Positions 10,401 through 17,208 of a stretch of 64,000 bases of DNA are shown in pieces. The notes beneath the pieces are model-generated. The model saw only the letters and a program-made list of their open reading frames with translations. It ran no database searches and was not told the origin of the DNA. The DNA is from Aptenodytes patagonicus. Taxonomy: Eukaryota; Chordata; Aves; Sphenisciformes; Spheniscidae. The translations under genes were made by a program, and so were the position numbers. The stretch is from NCBI RefSeq assembly GCF_965638725.1, contig NC_134960.1, positions 23,343,871-23,407,870 of the forward strand. The letters are read 5' to 3'. Numbering within the stretch: position 1 is the stretch's first letter; each line of letters starts with the position of its first letter.

Positions 10401-13400
10401 CTGGATCGTCTTCCCCTTCGGAGCCAACCCGTGGTGGGTCTGCCTGGTGTCAGTGGTGCCTGCCGTCCTTGTCACCATCCTCATTTTCATGGACCAGCAG
10501 ATCACGGCCGTCATCCTTAACCGCAGGGAGTACAAGCTGCAGGTGAGCGGGGGACAGGGGCCAACAGGGAGGGCCCAGGTCCCGGCTGGACCCTGTGGGC
10601 CAAGGGGGCAGCCAGGGGAGGGCGGCACACCGAACTAGCCGGCAAGGTGGCCAGACCTCACTGCCATCCCTCTGATGCTGCCAGGGAGACGGCTCACCCC
10701 CAGCACTGCTGCCTCTCCCATTGCAGAAAGGAGCAGGCTTTCACCTGGACCTCCTCTGTGTCTCCCTCCTGATGGTCGTCACCTCTGCCACCGGCCTCCC
10801 CTGGTACGTCTCGGCTACTGTCATCTCCCTGGCACACATGGAGAGCCTGAGGAAGGAGAGCGCAACCTCGGCCCCCGGCGAGCACCCCGAGTTCCTGGGC
10901 ATCAGGTACGTAATGAGCCCAGACCCCACTCCGAGGGACCCCCTGCCTGTGGCTGCAGAGCCAGGGGACAGGGACGTGCCCACGCTGGCCAGCTGACCCA
11001 GCTTTGGGGCTGCTTGTGTCTCCCCGGGGATGCCACCAGTCCCCGTGGCCATCAAAGCTGAAAAGATCAGAGACCCTGGGGGCCGGGAGGGCAGGCAGGG
11101 GCTGTGGGCTCCCAAGGGACCCCAGGGCACCCGTGACACCTGCACTGCTGCCCACAGGGAGCAGAGGCTGACTGGCCTGGCTGTCTTCGTCCTGACGGGG
11201 GTCTCCGTCTTCATGGCACCCGTTCTCAAGGTAGGGAGCCTGGCTGCTGGGTTTGGCCTCTTTTCCAAGGCAGGGGAGTGGCTGTATCCTGCAAGGCTGG
11301 TGGGTTCCTAACCCCACCGTCCGTCGTCCCATCGATCCATCACGGGAAGCCTGGCCAGCACGTAGGGAGCTGCGTGCTGCGTGGGAAGGGGCTGGGCAAA
11401 GGGTTTGGCTTGAGCGCTGCAGGACAGCCGGCACACCAGTGCACTGCTGCCCCAAGTCAGCTGGCCAGCCTCCCTGTGGGCATCGGGGTCCCCTGTGGTC
11501 CCCAAACACATGCCTCCACACTGCCACATGGGGGGCCGAGACTGGCTGGTGTTGGCTCTCGCCTGCCGCTGCTGCCACATTAGGCAGAGCCCCCCCAGTG
11601 TACCCTGGCCACATCTGGACTACGTGGGGGCAGGCAGGAGGTTCCTTTTCCTCCACCTCTGTCCTCACCTCTGAGGATGGCCTTGTAAAGCCTTTGATGT
11701 GGTCCCCCACAACATTCTCACCTCCAAATTGGAAAGATATGGGACTGAACATGAGCCGGCTGAACATGAGCCGGCAGTGTGCCCAGGCGGCCAAGAAGGC
11801 CAATGGCATCCTGGCTTGTACCAGAAATAGTGTGGCCAGCAGGAGTAGGGAAGTGATCGTGCCCCTGTACTCGGCACTGGTGAGGCCGCACCTCGAATAC
11901 TGTGTTCAGTTTTGGGCCCCTCACTACAAGAAGGACGTTGAGGTGCTGGAGCGTGTCCAGAGAAGGGCAACAAGGCTGGTGAGGGGTCTGGAGAACAAGT
12001 CTTATGAGGAGCGGCTGAGGGAACTGGGGTTGTTCAGCCTGGAGAAAAGGAGGCTGAGGGGAGACCTCATCGCTCTCTACAACTACCTGAAAGGAGGTTG
12101 TAGCGAGGTGGGTGTCGGTCTCTTCTCCCAAGTAACAAGCGATAGGACGAGAGGAAATGGCCTCAAATTGCGCCAGGGGAGGTTTAGATTGGATGTGAGG
12201 GAAAATTTCTTTACTGAAAGAGTGGTTCAACATTGGAAGAGGCTGCCCAGGGAAGTGGTGGAGTCCCCGTCCCTGGAGGTATTTCAAAGACGAGTAGATG
12301 AGGCACTTAGGGACATGGTTTAGTGGGTGGTGGTGTTGGGTCGATGGTTGGACTCGATGGTCTTAGAGGTCTTTTCCAACCTTAATGATTCTATGATTCT
12401 ATGATGAATAGACTGTTAGATGGATCAGGAATTGGCTGGATGGCCATGTCCGAAGAGTTACAGTCAGCGGCTCAATGTTCAAGTGGAAACCAATAACGAG
12501 TGGAGTCCCCCAAGGGTCCCTACTGGGATCAATACTATATAATATCTTCATCAATGCCATAGACAGTGGGGTCAAGTGCACCCTCAGCAAGTTTGCAGAT
12601 GACACCAAGCTGAGTGGTGCGGTTGACATGCCAGAGGGAAGGGATGCCATCCAGAGGGATCTTGGAGGACGCGGGCCCATGTGAACCTCATGAGGTTTAA
12701 CAAGGCTGGGTGCAAGATCCTGCAGCTGGGTGGGTGCAACCCCCAGTATCAATACAGACTTGGGGGAAGAACAGATTGAGAGCAGCCCTGCGGAGAAGGA
12801 CTTGGGGATACTGGTGGGTGACAGATGGGACGTCAGCTGGCACTGTGCGCTTGCAGGCCAGAAAGCCAAGCATCTCCTGGGCTGTACCACCAGCAGCGTG
12901 GCCAGCAGGGCGAGGGAGGGGATTGTCCCCTCTGCTCTGCTCTCCTGAGACCCCCCTGGAGCACTGCGTCCAGCTCTGGGGTCCCCAGCACAAGACAGAC
13001 ACGGACCTGTGAGAGCGGGTCCAGAGGAGGCCACCGAAATGGTCCGAGGGCTGGGACAGCTCTGCTGTGGAGAGAGGCTGAGAGAGTCGGGGTTGTTCAG
13101 CCTGGAGAAGAGAAGGCTCCGGGGAGACCGTACTGCGGCCTGTCAGTATATAAAGGGGGCTTGTAAGAAAGATGGAGAGAGACTTTTTACCAGGGCCTGT
13201 TGTGACAGGACAAGGGGCAACAGTTTTAAACTGAACGAGGGCAGGGTTAGATTGGACATAAGGAAGAAATGTTTTATGGTGAGGGTGGTGAGACGCTGGA
13301 ACAGGTTGCCCAGGTGAGTATTGGATGCCCCATCACTGGGAGTGTTCACGGTCAGATTGGACGGGGCTTTGAGCAACCTGATCCAGTGGAAGATGTCCCT

Positions 13401-16188
13401 GCCCATGGCGGGGGGTTGGACTGGCTGGTGTGTGAAGGTCCCTTCCAACCCAAACCCTTCTGTGATTTTGTGGTCGAGAAACTGGAGACCAAGCCTGCCT
13501 GGTCCTCCCTCTCCCTTTGCAGCGGGTGGTGAGATACAGGGCAGTGAGGGGTGTCTGTGGGCTTTGGGAGCCTCCCCCAGCACAACTCTTCTTGCCTCCC
13601 CAGCCCCAGGATGAGTCTGGCTTGGTCCTTCATGCAAGGACCCATCTCTCCTTATAATCCCCCCCTGCCACACCTGCGGCAGCCCCAGGACTAGCAGTTA
13701 CCTCCTGCCTCAGGCGTGTGGATCAATGCTTCCTCTCAAACGGCCCTTGTGCGATGCCGGGGAAGCTGACCCAGCCCTGGGCAGTCCCTGTGTTCCTGGT
13801 GGAATCCATGGGGAGCAGCAAGTGACCCCCGCCTCCCTCCTTGCCTGCCCGGGCTTGGGAGAAAACCAAACCACGCTGAGCAACACAGAGGGCAGGAGCC
13901 AGTTTACGGTTGCAGAGGAGGAGGTAAAAAGGAAAGCAGTATGCCGGGGAAGCAGGACCCCCCCGGCATTTATAGATCCTGAGCCATAAGCCATACCTCC
14001 AAGTGGCTTGGTGTTGTGTTCTTCACCTCCAGCTTGGATTGCTCCCACCATATGCTGGAAAACAGGGCAAGGAACTCGGCGCATGTTTCCCCTCTCTGAA
14101 GTCTGCGATGTCCCCACATAAGCAGCGTAGCCAGGAGCACATCCGGGCTTTAAAGCCCTCGAAGCCATAAGATAAGCAAAAAGCCATGAAATTAAACTGG
14201 GCTGTTGGAAATTGAGGAAGCAAATGCTGCGGCCATGTGTGCAGGCTTTTATACAGAAGAGGACGCCCAGCGAGCGCAGCCCCTTCGGGGAATCGCGCCC
14301 TGCTGACCCCTCGCCCCGCTGTTTTGCAGCACATCCCGATGCCGGTGCTGTACGGGGTCTTTCTGCACATGGGGGTGGCAGCACTGAACAGCATCCAGGT
14401 GAGAGGGGGCTGCGCTGGGGGGGCTGGGGGGGGCTGTTTTGGGGATGCGGGGGTTTGCTTGATACCAGCTCTCACTGAGCAGCAGAGCCTGGATTTTAGC
14501 TCTGTGTGATGTGCAGCCTGGCACGGGTCTGTCCCCCCCCAGGCCCAGGACAAGGAGGGACAGAGGGACCTTTCTGGGGCAAAGGAAAGGGAAAGGGAGG
14601 TGTCTGGGACGTTGAGGAGCACCAGTGACTTCTGCACTGATGGATCAGGTGGCCTGGGAGAAGTGGAGGGACCAGTGGATAACCCAGACTTGCTCTCAAA
14701 GCCACAAGGACATCCCAATCTGGGAGCTCCAGGCAGAGCTGGGACCTGCTGGTCCTTTGGTCCTGGCATTGCCACTGATGTACCAGCTCTGTTCCTCTCC
14801 TGAGAAACCCACGGAGGGGAAAAAAAATCCCCACTCCAGAAATAGCTACCCCTTTTTTTCCTCTAAACAGTACATTTTCCTTGCAATTACCCTGCTCTGG
14901 ATGGCAGGCTGGGAAACCCCCTCCCTCCATCCCTCTGCTTGGGGAATCCGGGGTTGTGCTCTGGCAAAGGCGCAGCAGTTTCCTGCACGCAGGGAGGGGA
15001 ATCTAGGGCTTGTTATCTCTCAGTTAACCCTTTAAGACCAGCTTGAGTCCTTTCTAGATGTCTGCCTGGAAAGCACTCCCCTGGCCTGCGGCTATGGTGG
15101 TACCAGGACCCCTGGTCTTGCAGACAAACTCACCCACCCAGGCATCACGCTGGCGGCCAGCGCAGATGGCAGGAGGGCTGAACTGCAAAAACAATGGCAA
15201 AAACCCATCCTGCGAGCCCCGGTCCCAACAGGGAGGTGGGTGAGAGCCGCCTGAAAGCTGGAGGTGTGACACCCACGTGCCGTCCTCTCGCTACAGCTCA
15301 CAGACCGCGTGCGGCTACTCCTGATGCCAGCCAAGCACCAGCCAGACCTTGCCTACCTCCGCCACGTGCCCCTGCGCCGCGTGCACCTCTTCACCGTCAT
15401 CCAGCTGCTGTGCCTGGCCCTGCTCTGGGTCCTCAAGTCCACCATGGCTGCTATTATTTTCCCAGTGATGGTATGACATCCCTTTTAATCGGGTGGCGCT
15501 GCTTTGACGCCGGGCTGGGTGCTGCCCACACGTGCCCTGAGCATCGCTGGAGCGCCGGCGCTCGCCTTGGGCAAGGGGCGCAGGCGCTGCCCTGGGTGGG
15601 GGCGCACGTCCTGGCAGGTGGTGTACGTGGGTGCTCAGACCCCCCCAGGGCTGGCGGGGTCCCTGCAGGGCCACAACATGGCTTTGCCACCAGCTTTCAC
15701 CTCCTGGCCAGGGGCCGGTGGGGCTGTCACTGGCCCCCAGCCCCAAGCACTGTGCGGTGCTGATCCATACTTTGCCCTGGCCCCAGCTGCTGGCGCTGGT
15801 GGGGATCCGGAAGGGGCTGGAGCGCGTCTTCTCCCTGCACGACCTGAGCTGGCTGGACAGCCTCCTGCCCGCGACGGCCAGGAAGGAGGCAGAGGGGAAA
15901 CAGCCCAGGAAGCGGAAGGAGGAGGAAAGCAACGGCGAGGAGGTAGGCGATGCCCTGGGCGCTACGCCCTTTCACAGCCGTCCCCAGGGACGCTTCGGTG
16001 CGGGGGCTGAGCCTGGCCTGAGCTAAGGCTAAGCCGGCCTGGGACCGAGCTGCTTGGTGGGGCTGCGGCCGGCGGCGCGGTGGGGACAAGGGCTGGGAGC
16101 GCTGCCAGTCTCGTCCCCCTCTTGCTTCTCCCTCCAGTCCGAGCTGATGCATCGCCAAGGACCAGAGATCAACATCTCCGTGAATTAG
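1233..16188 (+). CDS. SLC4A9: SLC4A9 (AE4) anion/bicarbonate transporter, 21 coding exons
   Basis: This is a multi-exon SLC4-family bicarbonate transporter. In mammals AE4 moves HCO3- together with Cl- or Na+ in kidney intercalated and salivary cells; the exact ion coupling is debated. The joined exons give 981 residues with every splice phase matching, against about 983 in human. The cytosolic Band-3 type domain covers roughly residues 60-345, with [10 protein letters not shown] at 64-73 and EWRETAR at 80-86. The membrane domain covers about 384-945 and includes [40 protein letters not shown] and [10 protein letters not shown]. The protein ends in EINISVN, the same ending as human AE4, and this together with ANKHD1 next door separates it from SLC4A4, A5, A7, A8 and A10. 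The start is uncertain: ATG 1233 has an in-frame stop just upstream at 1224 but a weak context (C at -3), whereas ATG 1353 (residue 41) has a strong context. Upstream exons are not excluded. Confidence 0.93.
1490..3301 (+). other. SLC4A9 intron 1
   Basis: An 1812 nt intron. It contains a G13 run at 2073-2085 and a 0.7 kb sense-strand CR1 (2325-3046). The rest shows nothing recognisable. Confidence 0.7.
2325..3046 (+). mobile_element. CR1 LINE, 5'-truncated, copy A
   Basis: The 3' part of a CR1 pol gene plus 3' UTR. Decayed frames show [13 protein letters not shown] and the RTRGN motif, both typical of the CR1 ORF2 C-terminus. It ends at TTCCAACCCAAACCCTTCTG near 3042, the usual CR1 3' end. 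It lacks a 23 bp segment present in copy C (12850-12872). It is not coding-competent. Over 2450-2871 it is nearly identical to copy C. Confidence 0.93.
3302..3462 (+). CDS. SLC4A9: SLC4A9 exon 2
   Basis: It encodes residues 86-140, starting [20 protein letters not shown], a strongly conserved block of the SLC4 cytosolic domain. The acceptor CCGGGCAG completes the split Arg codon; the donor is CG|GTATGT in phase 1. Confidence 0.93.
3678..3827 (+). CDS. SLC4A9: SLC4A9 exon 3
   Basis: It encodes residues 140-190, including [16 protein letters not shown], which matches the LLLQRPQH segment of mammalian AE4. Acceptor GTTGCAG, donor GAG|GTAGGC, phase 1 at both ends. Confidence 0.9.
3965..4026 (+). 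CDS. SLC4A9: SLC4A9 exon 4 (62 nt)
   Basis: A short exon for residues 190-210 ([21 protein letters not shown]). This is a variable linker in the family. It is supported by a clean acceptor (TTCATTGCAG), the donor CAG|GTACGG, and by restoring the frame between exons 3 and 5. Confidence 0.85.
4103..4260 (+). CDS. SLC4A9: SLC4A9 exon 5
   Basis: It encodes residues 211-263, [20 protein letters not shown] onward to [12 protein letters not shown]. It matches the family pattern KLPPGAEA...GEL.FL..P. The acceptor has a good pyrimidine tract; the donor is AG|GTAAAC in phase 2. Confidence 0.93.
4261..6005 (+). other. SLC4A9 intron 5
   Basis: This 1745 nt GC-rich intron contains no recognised repeat or gene. 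A stop-free stretch runs from 5254 into exon 6 in the exon 6 frame, but it has no similarity I recognise and such runs are expected by chance in GC-rich DNA. Confidence 0.7.
6006..6093 (+). CDS. SLC4A9: SLC4A9 exon 6
   Basis: It encodes residues 263-292, [20 protein letters not shown] and the following MATLLTDE. This is the conserved FLLLGP..K.YHE.GRA block. Acceptor TGCAG, donor GAG|GTGAGC, phase 0. Confidence 0.95.
6391..6545 (+). CDS. SLC4A9: SLC4A9 exon 7
   Basis: It encodes residues 293-344, including [20 protein letters not shown] and [10 protein letters not shown], the end of the cytosolic domain. The acceptor is CTCCCCCCAG; the donor is AG|GTAGGC in phase 2. Confidence 0.95.
6546..7189 (+). 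other. SLC4A9 intron 7
   Basis: A 644 nt intron. It holds a short minus-strand CR1 3' end at 6943-7000 and a pyrimidine-rich CTCCTC tract just after it (about 7008-7035). No extra exon was recognised. Confidence 0.75.
6943..7000 (-). mobile_element. CR1 LINE 3'-end fragment
   Basis: GGTTGGAAGGGACC at about 6948 and TCTAGTCCAACCCC are the reverse complement of the CR1 3' end. Between them CTAGTCAT is tandemly repeated (two full copies plus a partial one). Confidence 0.8.
7190..7306 (+). CDS. SLC4A9: SLC4A9 exon 8
   Basis: It encodes residues 344-383, a His/Gly/Asp-rich linker ending [10 protein letters not shown]. The linker varies in the family, but its end matches the ELQRTGR that precedes the membrane domain. 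Phase 2 at both ends. Confidence 0.88.
7521..7695 (+). CDS. SLC4A9: SLC4A9 exon 9 (TM1)
   Basis: It encodes residues 383-441: [20 protein letters not shown], then TM1 with [18 protein letters not shown]. It ends GDATANMQ, where relatives have GDATD; residue 438 is Ala rather than Asp. Phase 0 donor CAG|GTTGGT. Confidence 0.95.
7696..8002 (+). other. SLC4A9 intron 9
   Basis: A 307 nt GC-rich intron with nothing recognisable beyond a CAGCGGTGCCGC-type local repeat near 7790-7812. Confidence 0.6.
8003..8136 (+). CDS. SLC4A9: SLC4A9 exon 10 (TM2-TM3)
   Basis: It encodes residues 442-486, [20 protein letters not shown] followed by [19 protein letters not shown], among the most conserved segments in SLC4 transporters. 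The donor is CA|GTAAGT in phase 2. Confidence 0.97.
8251..8522 (+). CDS. SLC4A9: SLC4A9 exon 11 (TM4-TM5, start of extracellular loop 3)
   Basis: It encodes residues 486-577: [14 protein letters not shown], then [20 protein letters not shown] and [15 protein letters not shown]. The extracellular loop begins with two N-glycosylation sequons (N563-V-T and N572-L-S) and cysteines C569 and C571. Donor CG|GTGAGC, phase 1. Confidence 0.97.
8523..9182 (+). other. SLC4A9 intron 11
   Basis: A 660 nt intron with no recognised repeat or exon. Confidence 0.6.
9183..9238 (+). CDS. SLC4A9: SLC4A9 exon 12 (extracellular loop 3)
   Basis: A short exon (56 nt) for residues 577-595, with a third N-glycosylation sequon (N583-D-T). 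Sequence conservation is low in this loop, so support comes from the splice sites, the phase and the position. Confidence 0.82.
9335..9517 (+). CDS. SLC4A9: SLC4A9 exon 13 (loop 3 end and TM6)
   Basis: It encodes residues 596-656. The loop cysteines align with the C...GG....C.(F/T)VPD pattern of relatives ([20 protein letters not shown]). TM6 follows ([19 protein letters not shown]). Donor GGG|GTGAGC, phase 0. Confidence 0.95.
9626..9739 (+). CDS. SLC4A9: SLC4A9 exon 14 (TM7)
   Basis: It encodes residues 657-694, [20 protein letters not shown] then [15 protein letters not shown], matching the family's RK..SDF..ILAI and TPKL.VP blocks. Phase 0 at both ends. Confidence 0.96.
9740..10380 (+). 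other. SLC4A9 intron 14
   Basis: A 641 nt intron. I see no repeat or additional exon in it. Confidence 0.6.
10381..10542 (+). CDS. SLC4A9: SLC4A9 exon 15 (TM8)
   Basis: It encodes residues 695-748: [20 protein letters not shown], then [20 protein letters not shown], a signature block of the family. Acceptor CTTTCCACAG, donor CAG|GTGAGC, phase 0. Confidence 0.97.
10727..10905 (+). CDS. SLC4A9: SLC4A9 exon 16 (TM9-TM10)
   Basis: It encodes residues 749-808: [20 protein letters not shown], then [20 protein letters not shown] and [12 protein letters not shown]. It is highly conserved. Donor AG|GTACGT, phase 2. Confidence 0.97.
11158..11230 (+). CDS. SLC4A9: SLC4A9 exon 17 (TM11)
   Basis: It encodes residues 808-832, [20 protein letters not shown] then PVLK. 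Acceptor GCCCACAG, donor AAG|GTAGGG, phase 0. Confidence 0.96.
11685..11747 (+). mobile_element. Outer CR1 (copy C), 5' piece
   Basis: It encodes [19 protein letters not shown], part of the CR1 reverse transcriptase before the catalytic motif. The frame resumes after the inner insertion, at about 12403, with [13 protein letters not shown], which matches the next part of the CR1 consensus. Confidence 0.85.
11745..11774 (+). repeat. 15 bp perfect tandem duplication at the CR1 B 5' junction
   Basis: CTGAACATGAGCCGG occurs twice without a gap (11745-11759 and 11760-11774). In other CR1 copies this segment (AACATGAGCC) occurs once, before the CAGTGTGCCC motif. Confidence 0.9.
11748..12402 (+). 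mobile_element. Inner CR1 (copy B), 5'-truncated, with intact 3' terminus
   Basis: A sense-strand CR1 with an uninterrupted frame of about 190 residues for the ORF2 C-terminus ([40 protein letters not shown]) ending at 12321-12323. It finishes with the CR1 terminal 8-mer repeat (ATTCTATG type) at 12386-12402. It is 5'-truncated and lacks the catalytic RT core, so it cannot be autonomous. It interrupts copy C. Confidence 0.93.
12403..13467 (+). mobile_element. Outer CR1 (copy C), 3' piece
   Basis: It continues copy C with [21 protein letters not shown] and the RT catalytic motif FADDTKLSG (FADD at about 12592), with an in-frame TAG at the start and further stops later. It ends at TTCCAACCCAAACCCTTCTG near 13463. 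From 12781 it aligns with copy A. Confidence 0.93.
14330..14398 (+). CDS. SLC4A9: SLC4A9 exon 18 (TM12)
   Basis: It encodes residues 833-855, [20 protein letters not shown] then SIQ. Relatives read FIPMPVLYG, so the first residue is His instead of Phe. The acceptor is CTGTTTTGCAG; the donor is CAG|GTGAGA, phase 0. Confidence 0.95.
14399..15296 (+). other. SLC4A9 intron 18
   Basis: An 898 nt intron. Short A and T runs lie at about 14820-14860. No repeat family or exon was recognised. Confidence 0.6.
15297..15470 (+). CDS. SLC4A9: SLC4A9 exon 19 (TM13)
   Basis: It encodes residues 856-913: [20 protein letters not shown], then the helix [18 protein letters not shown] and AAIIFPVM. Acceptor CGCTACAG, donor ATG|GTATGA, phase 0. 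Confidence 0.97.
15471..15786 (+). other. SLC4A9 intron 19
   Basis: A 316 nt GC-rich intron with no recognised feature. Confidence 0.6.
15787..15942 (+). CDS. SLC4A9: SLC4A9 exon 20 (TM14 and C-terminal tail)
   Basis: It encodes residues 914-965: [29 protein letters not shown], then a charged Lys/Arg/Glu-rich tail. The tail is cytosolic in the family. Donor GAG|GTAGGC, phase 0. Confidence 0.95.
16138..16188 (+). CDS. SLC4A9: SLC4A9 exon 21 and stop codon
   Basis: It encodes the last 16 residues, [16 protein letters not shown], then TAG at 16186-16188. Human AE4 ends with SELMYQ...PEINISVN, so gene identity rests strongly on this exon. The acceptor is CTCCCTCCAG. Confidence 0.96.
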   Translation, partial: SELMHRQGPEINISVN

Positions 16189-16294
16189 GACCGCAGCCAG
16201 GACGCCGGGCAAGGCGAGGGGCAGAGGAGGCCGGGGCCGGGGCCTGCCCGCTCCCGCCCAGCTCGGCAGGCGCGGGTCTGACGGCAGGCGGGCA

Positions 16295-16470
16295 CCATCG
16301 AACCTCAGCGTGGTCTGGGTCGGAAGGGACCCTCACCGACCGGCCAGGCCGACCCCCGCCGCGGGCAGGGACACCTCCCACTAGGTCGGGCTGAGCGCTC
16401 CCAGGGACGGGGCACCCGCGGCCCCTCGGGGCGGCCTGTCCCGGGGACCCCCACCCTCGCCCCGCAGCGC
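16295..16470 (-). mobile_element. GC-drifted CR1 3' end
   Basis: The order of motifs matches the reverse complement of a CR1 3' end: GGTCGGAAGGGACCCTCACC, GCGGGCAGGGACACCTCCCA, CTAGGTCGGGCTGAG, CCCAGGGACGGGGCACCCG. Most differences from the usual sequence replace A or T by G or C. Confidence 0.8.
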
Positions 16471-16486
16471 TTCTTCCCGCGTCCGA

Positions 16487-16506
16487 CCCCCCCCCCCCCC
16501 CCCCCC
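16487..16506 (+). repeat. Run of 20 C
   Basis: A homopolymer within the CpG island. Its length is probably variable and error-prone in sequencing. Confidence 0.95.
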
Positions 16507-16642
16507 GCCCTCTGGCAGGTTAAAGCCGTCGCCCCTCGCCCTGTCACACCAGCCCGCGCCCCGCCGGTGCCCGCGGCATCAACCGGCGCCGCGCCCCGCC
16601 CCGCCCTCGGGTGCCCCGGGCCCGGCCGGCGGCGCTGACAGA

Positions 16643-16654
16643 GGCCACGTGGCC
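16643..16654. promoter_or_regulatory. Palindromic E-box (CACGTG)
   Basis: GGCCACGTGGCC, a 12 bp palindrome with the CACGTG core bound by USF, MYC/MAX and TFE-type factors. It lies about 700 bp upstream of the ANKHD1 ATG. Confidence 0.5.
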
Positions 16655-16707
16655 GCGCCGGTGTCGTCACGGCAAGGGGGGGGGCAGAGTGACGGCGCGC
16701 TCAGCCT

Positions 16708-16715
16708 ATGGCGGC
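16708..16715 (+). promoter_or_regulatory. YY1-like ATGGCGGC
   Basis: It matches the YY1 core found in many CpG-island promoters. It is a motif match only. Confidence 0.35.
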
Positions 16716-16783
16716 CCGCGCTCGGGACGGGAGGGAGGGAAAGGAGGGGGCGGGCCGTTCGCCTCGATAGGCAGCGCCCGGCT

Positions 16784-17208
16784 CCAATCGCCGCTCGGGA
16801 CAGGAGGGCGTGTGCGGTCTCTCGCGCTGACGGAGACCTTCAGAGGGGTTCGAAGGGGAGGGGGGCCCAGGCCACGGCAGGAGCCAATCGGGCGGCGCCA
16901 GACGCCGTGCGTGGTGAGCGATGTGCCTTTCGACCAATCGGAATCCGCGACTCACGGATTCGCTTTGACCGACAGCCCGCTCGCCCCGTCGGCGCCCGCA
17001 GCTCTGGCAAGGCACATGACTGATGTTCCGGACGACCAATCAGCTCCCGGAAAGTTCAGGAAGCGAGGCCGGGGGAACGGGGCGGGGCGGCGGGCTCTAA
17101 CCGTCTCGCCGTGCGCTCTCAGGGCAGCATGCTGGGAGCGCGTGACGTGACCCGGAGTGGCGGGCGCCGCGCCCAATAGAGCGCCGCCGTCGGCCGAGCG
17201 CCCCCAAT
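16784..17208 (+). promoter_or_regulatory. Array of six CCAAT boxes (NF-Y type)
   Basis: CCAAT on the + strand at 16784, 16884, 16934, 17036, 17173 and 17204. The first four are followed by TCG or TCA and sit at intervals of 100, 50 and 102 bp. NF-Y binds CCAAT in CpG-island promoters; six in 425 bp is more than usual. It presumably drives ANKHD1. Confidence 0.7.
17127..17150 (+). promoter_or_regulatory. ZNF143-type site followed by a CRE-like site
   Basis: GCATGCTGGGA (17127-17137) is the reverse complement of the ZNF143/Staf core TCCCAGCATGC. TGACGTGA (17143-17150) differs from a full CRE at one base. They are 5 bp apart, about 200 bp before the ANKHD1 ATG. Confidence 0.55.

Larger units (their letters stand above)
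11231..14329 (+). other. SLC4A9 intron 17, enlarged by CR1 insertions
   Basis: At 3099 nt this is the longest intron of the gene. About 1.8 kb of it (11685-13467) is two nested CR1 copies. The flanks 11231-11680 and 13470-14329 contain nothing I recognise. Confidence 0.85.

Noticed and set aside
11253..12323. 356-codon open frame as a possible host gene
   Set aside because: Its second half is the CR1 ORF2 C-terminus and the first half is intron sequence read through by chance.
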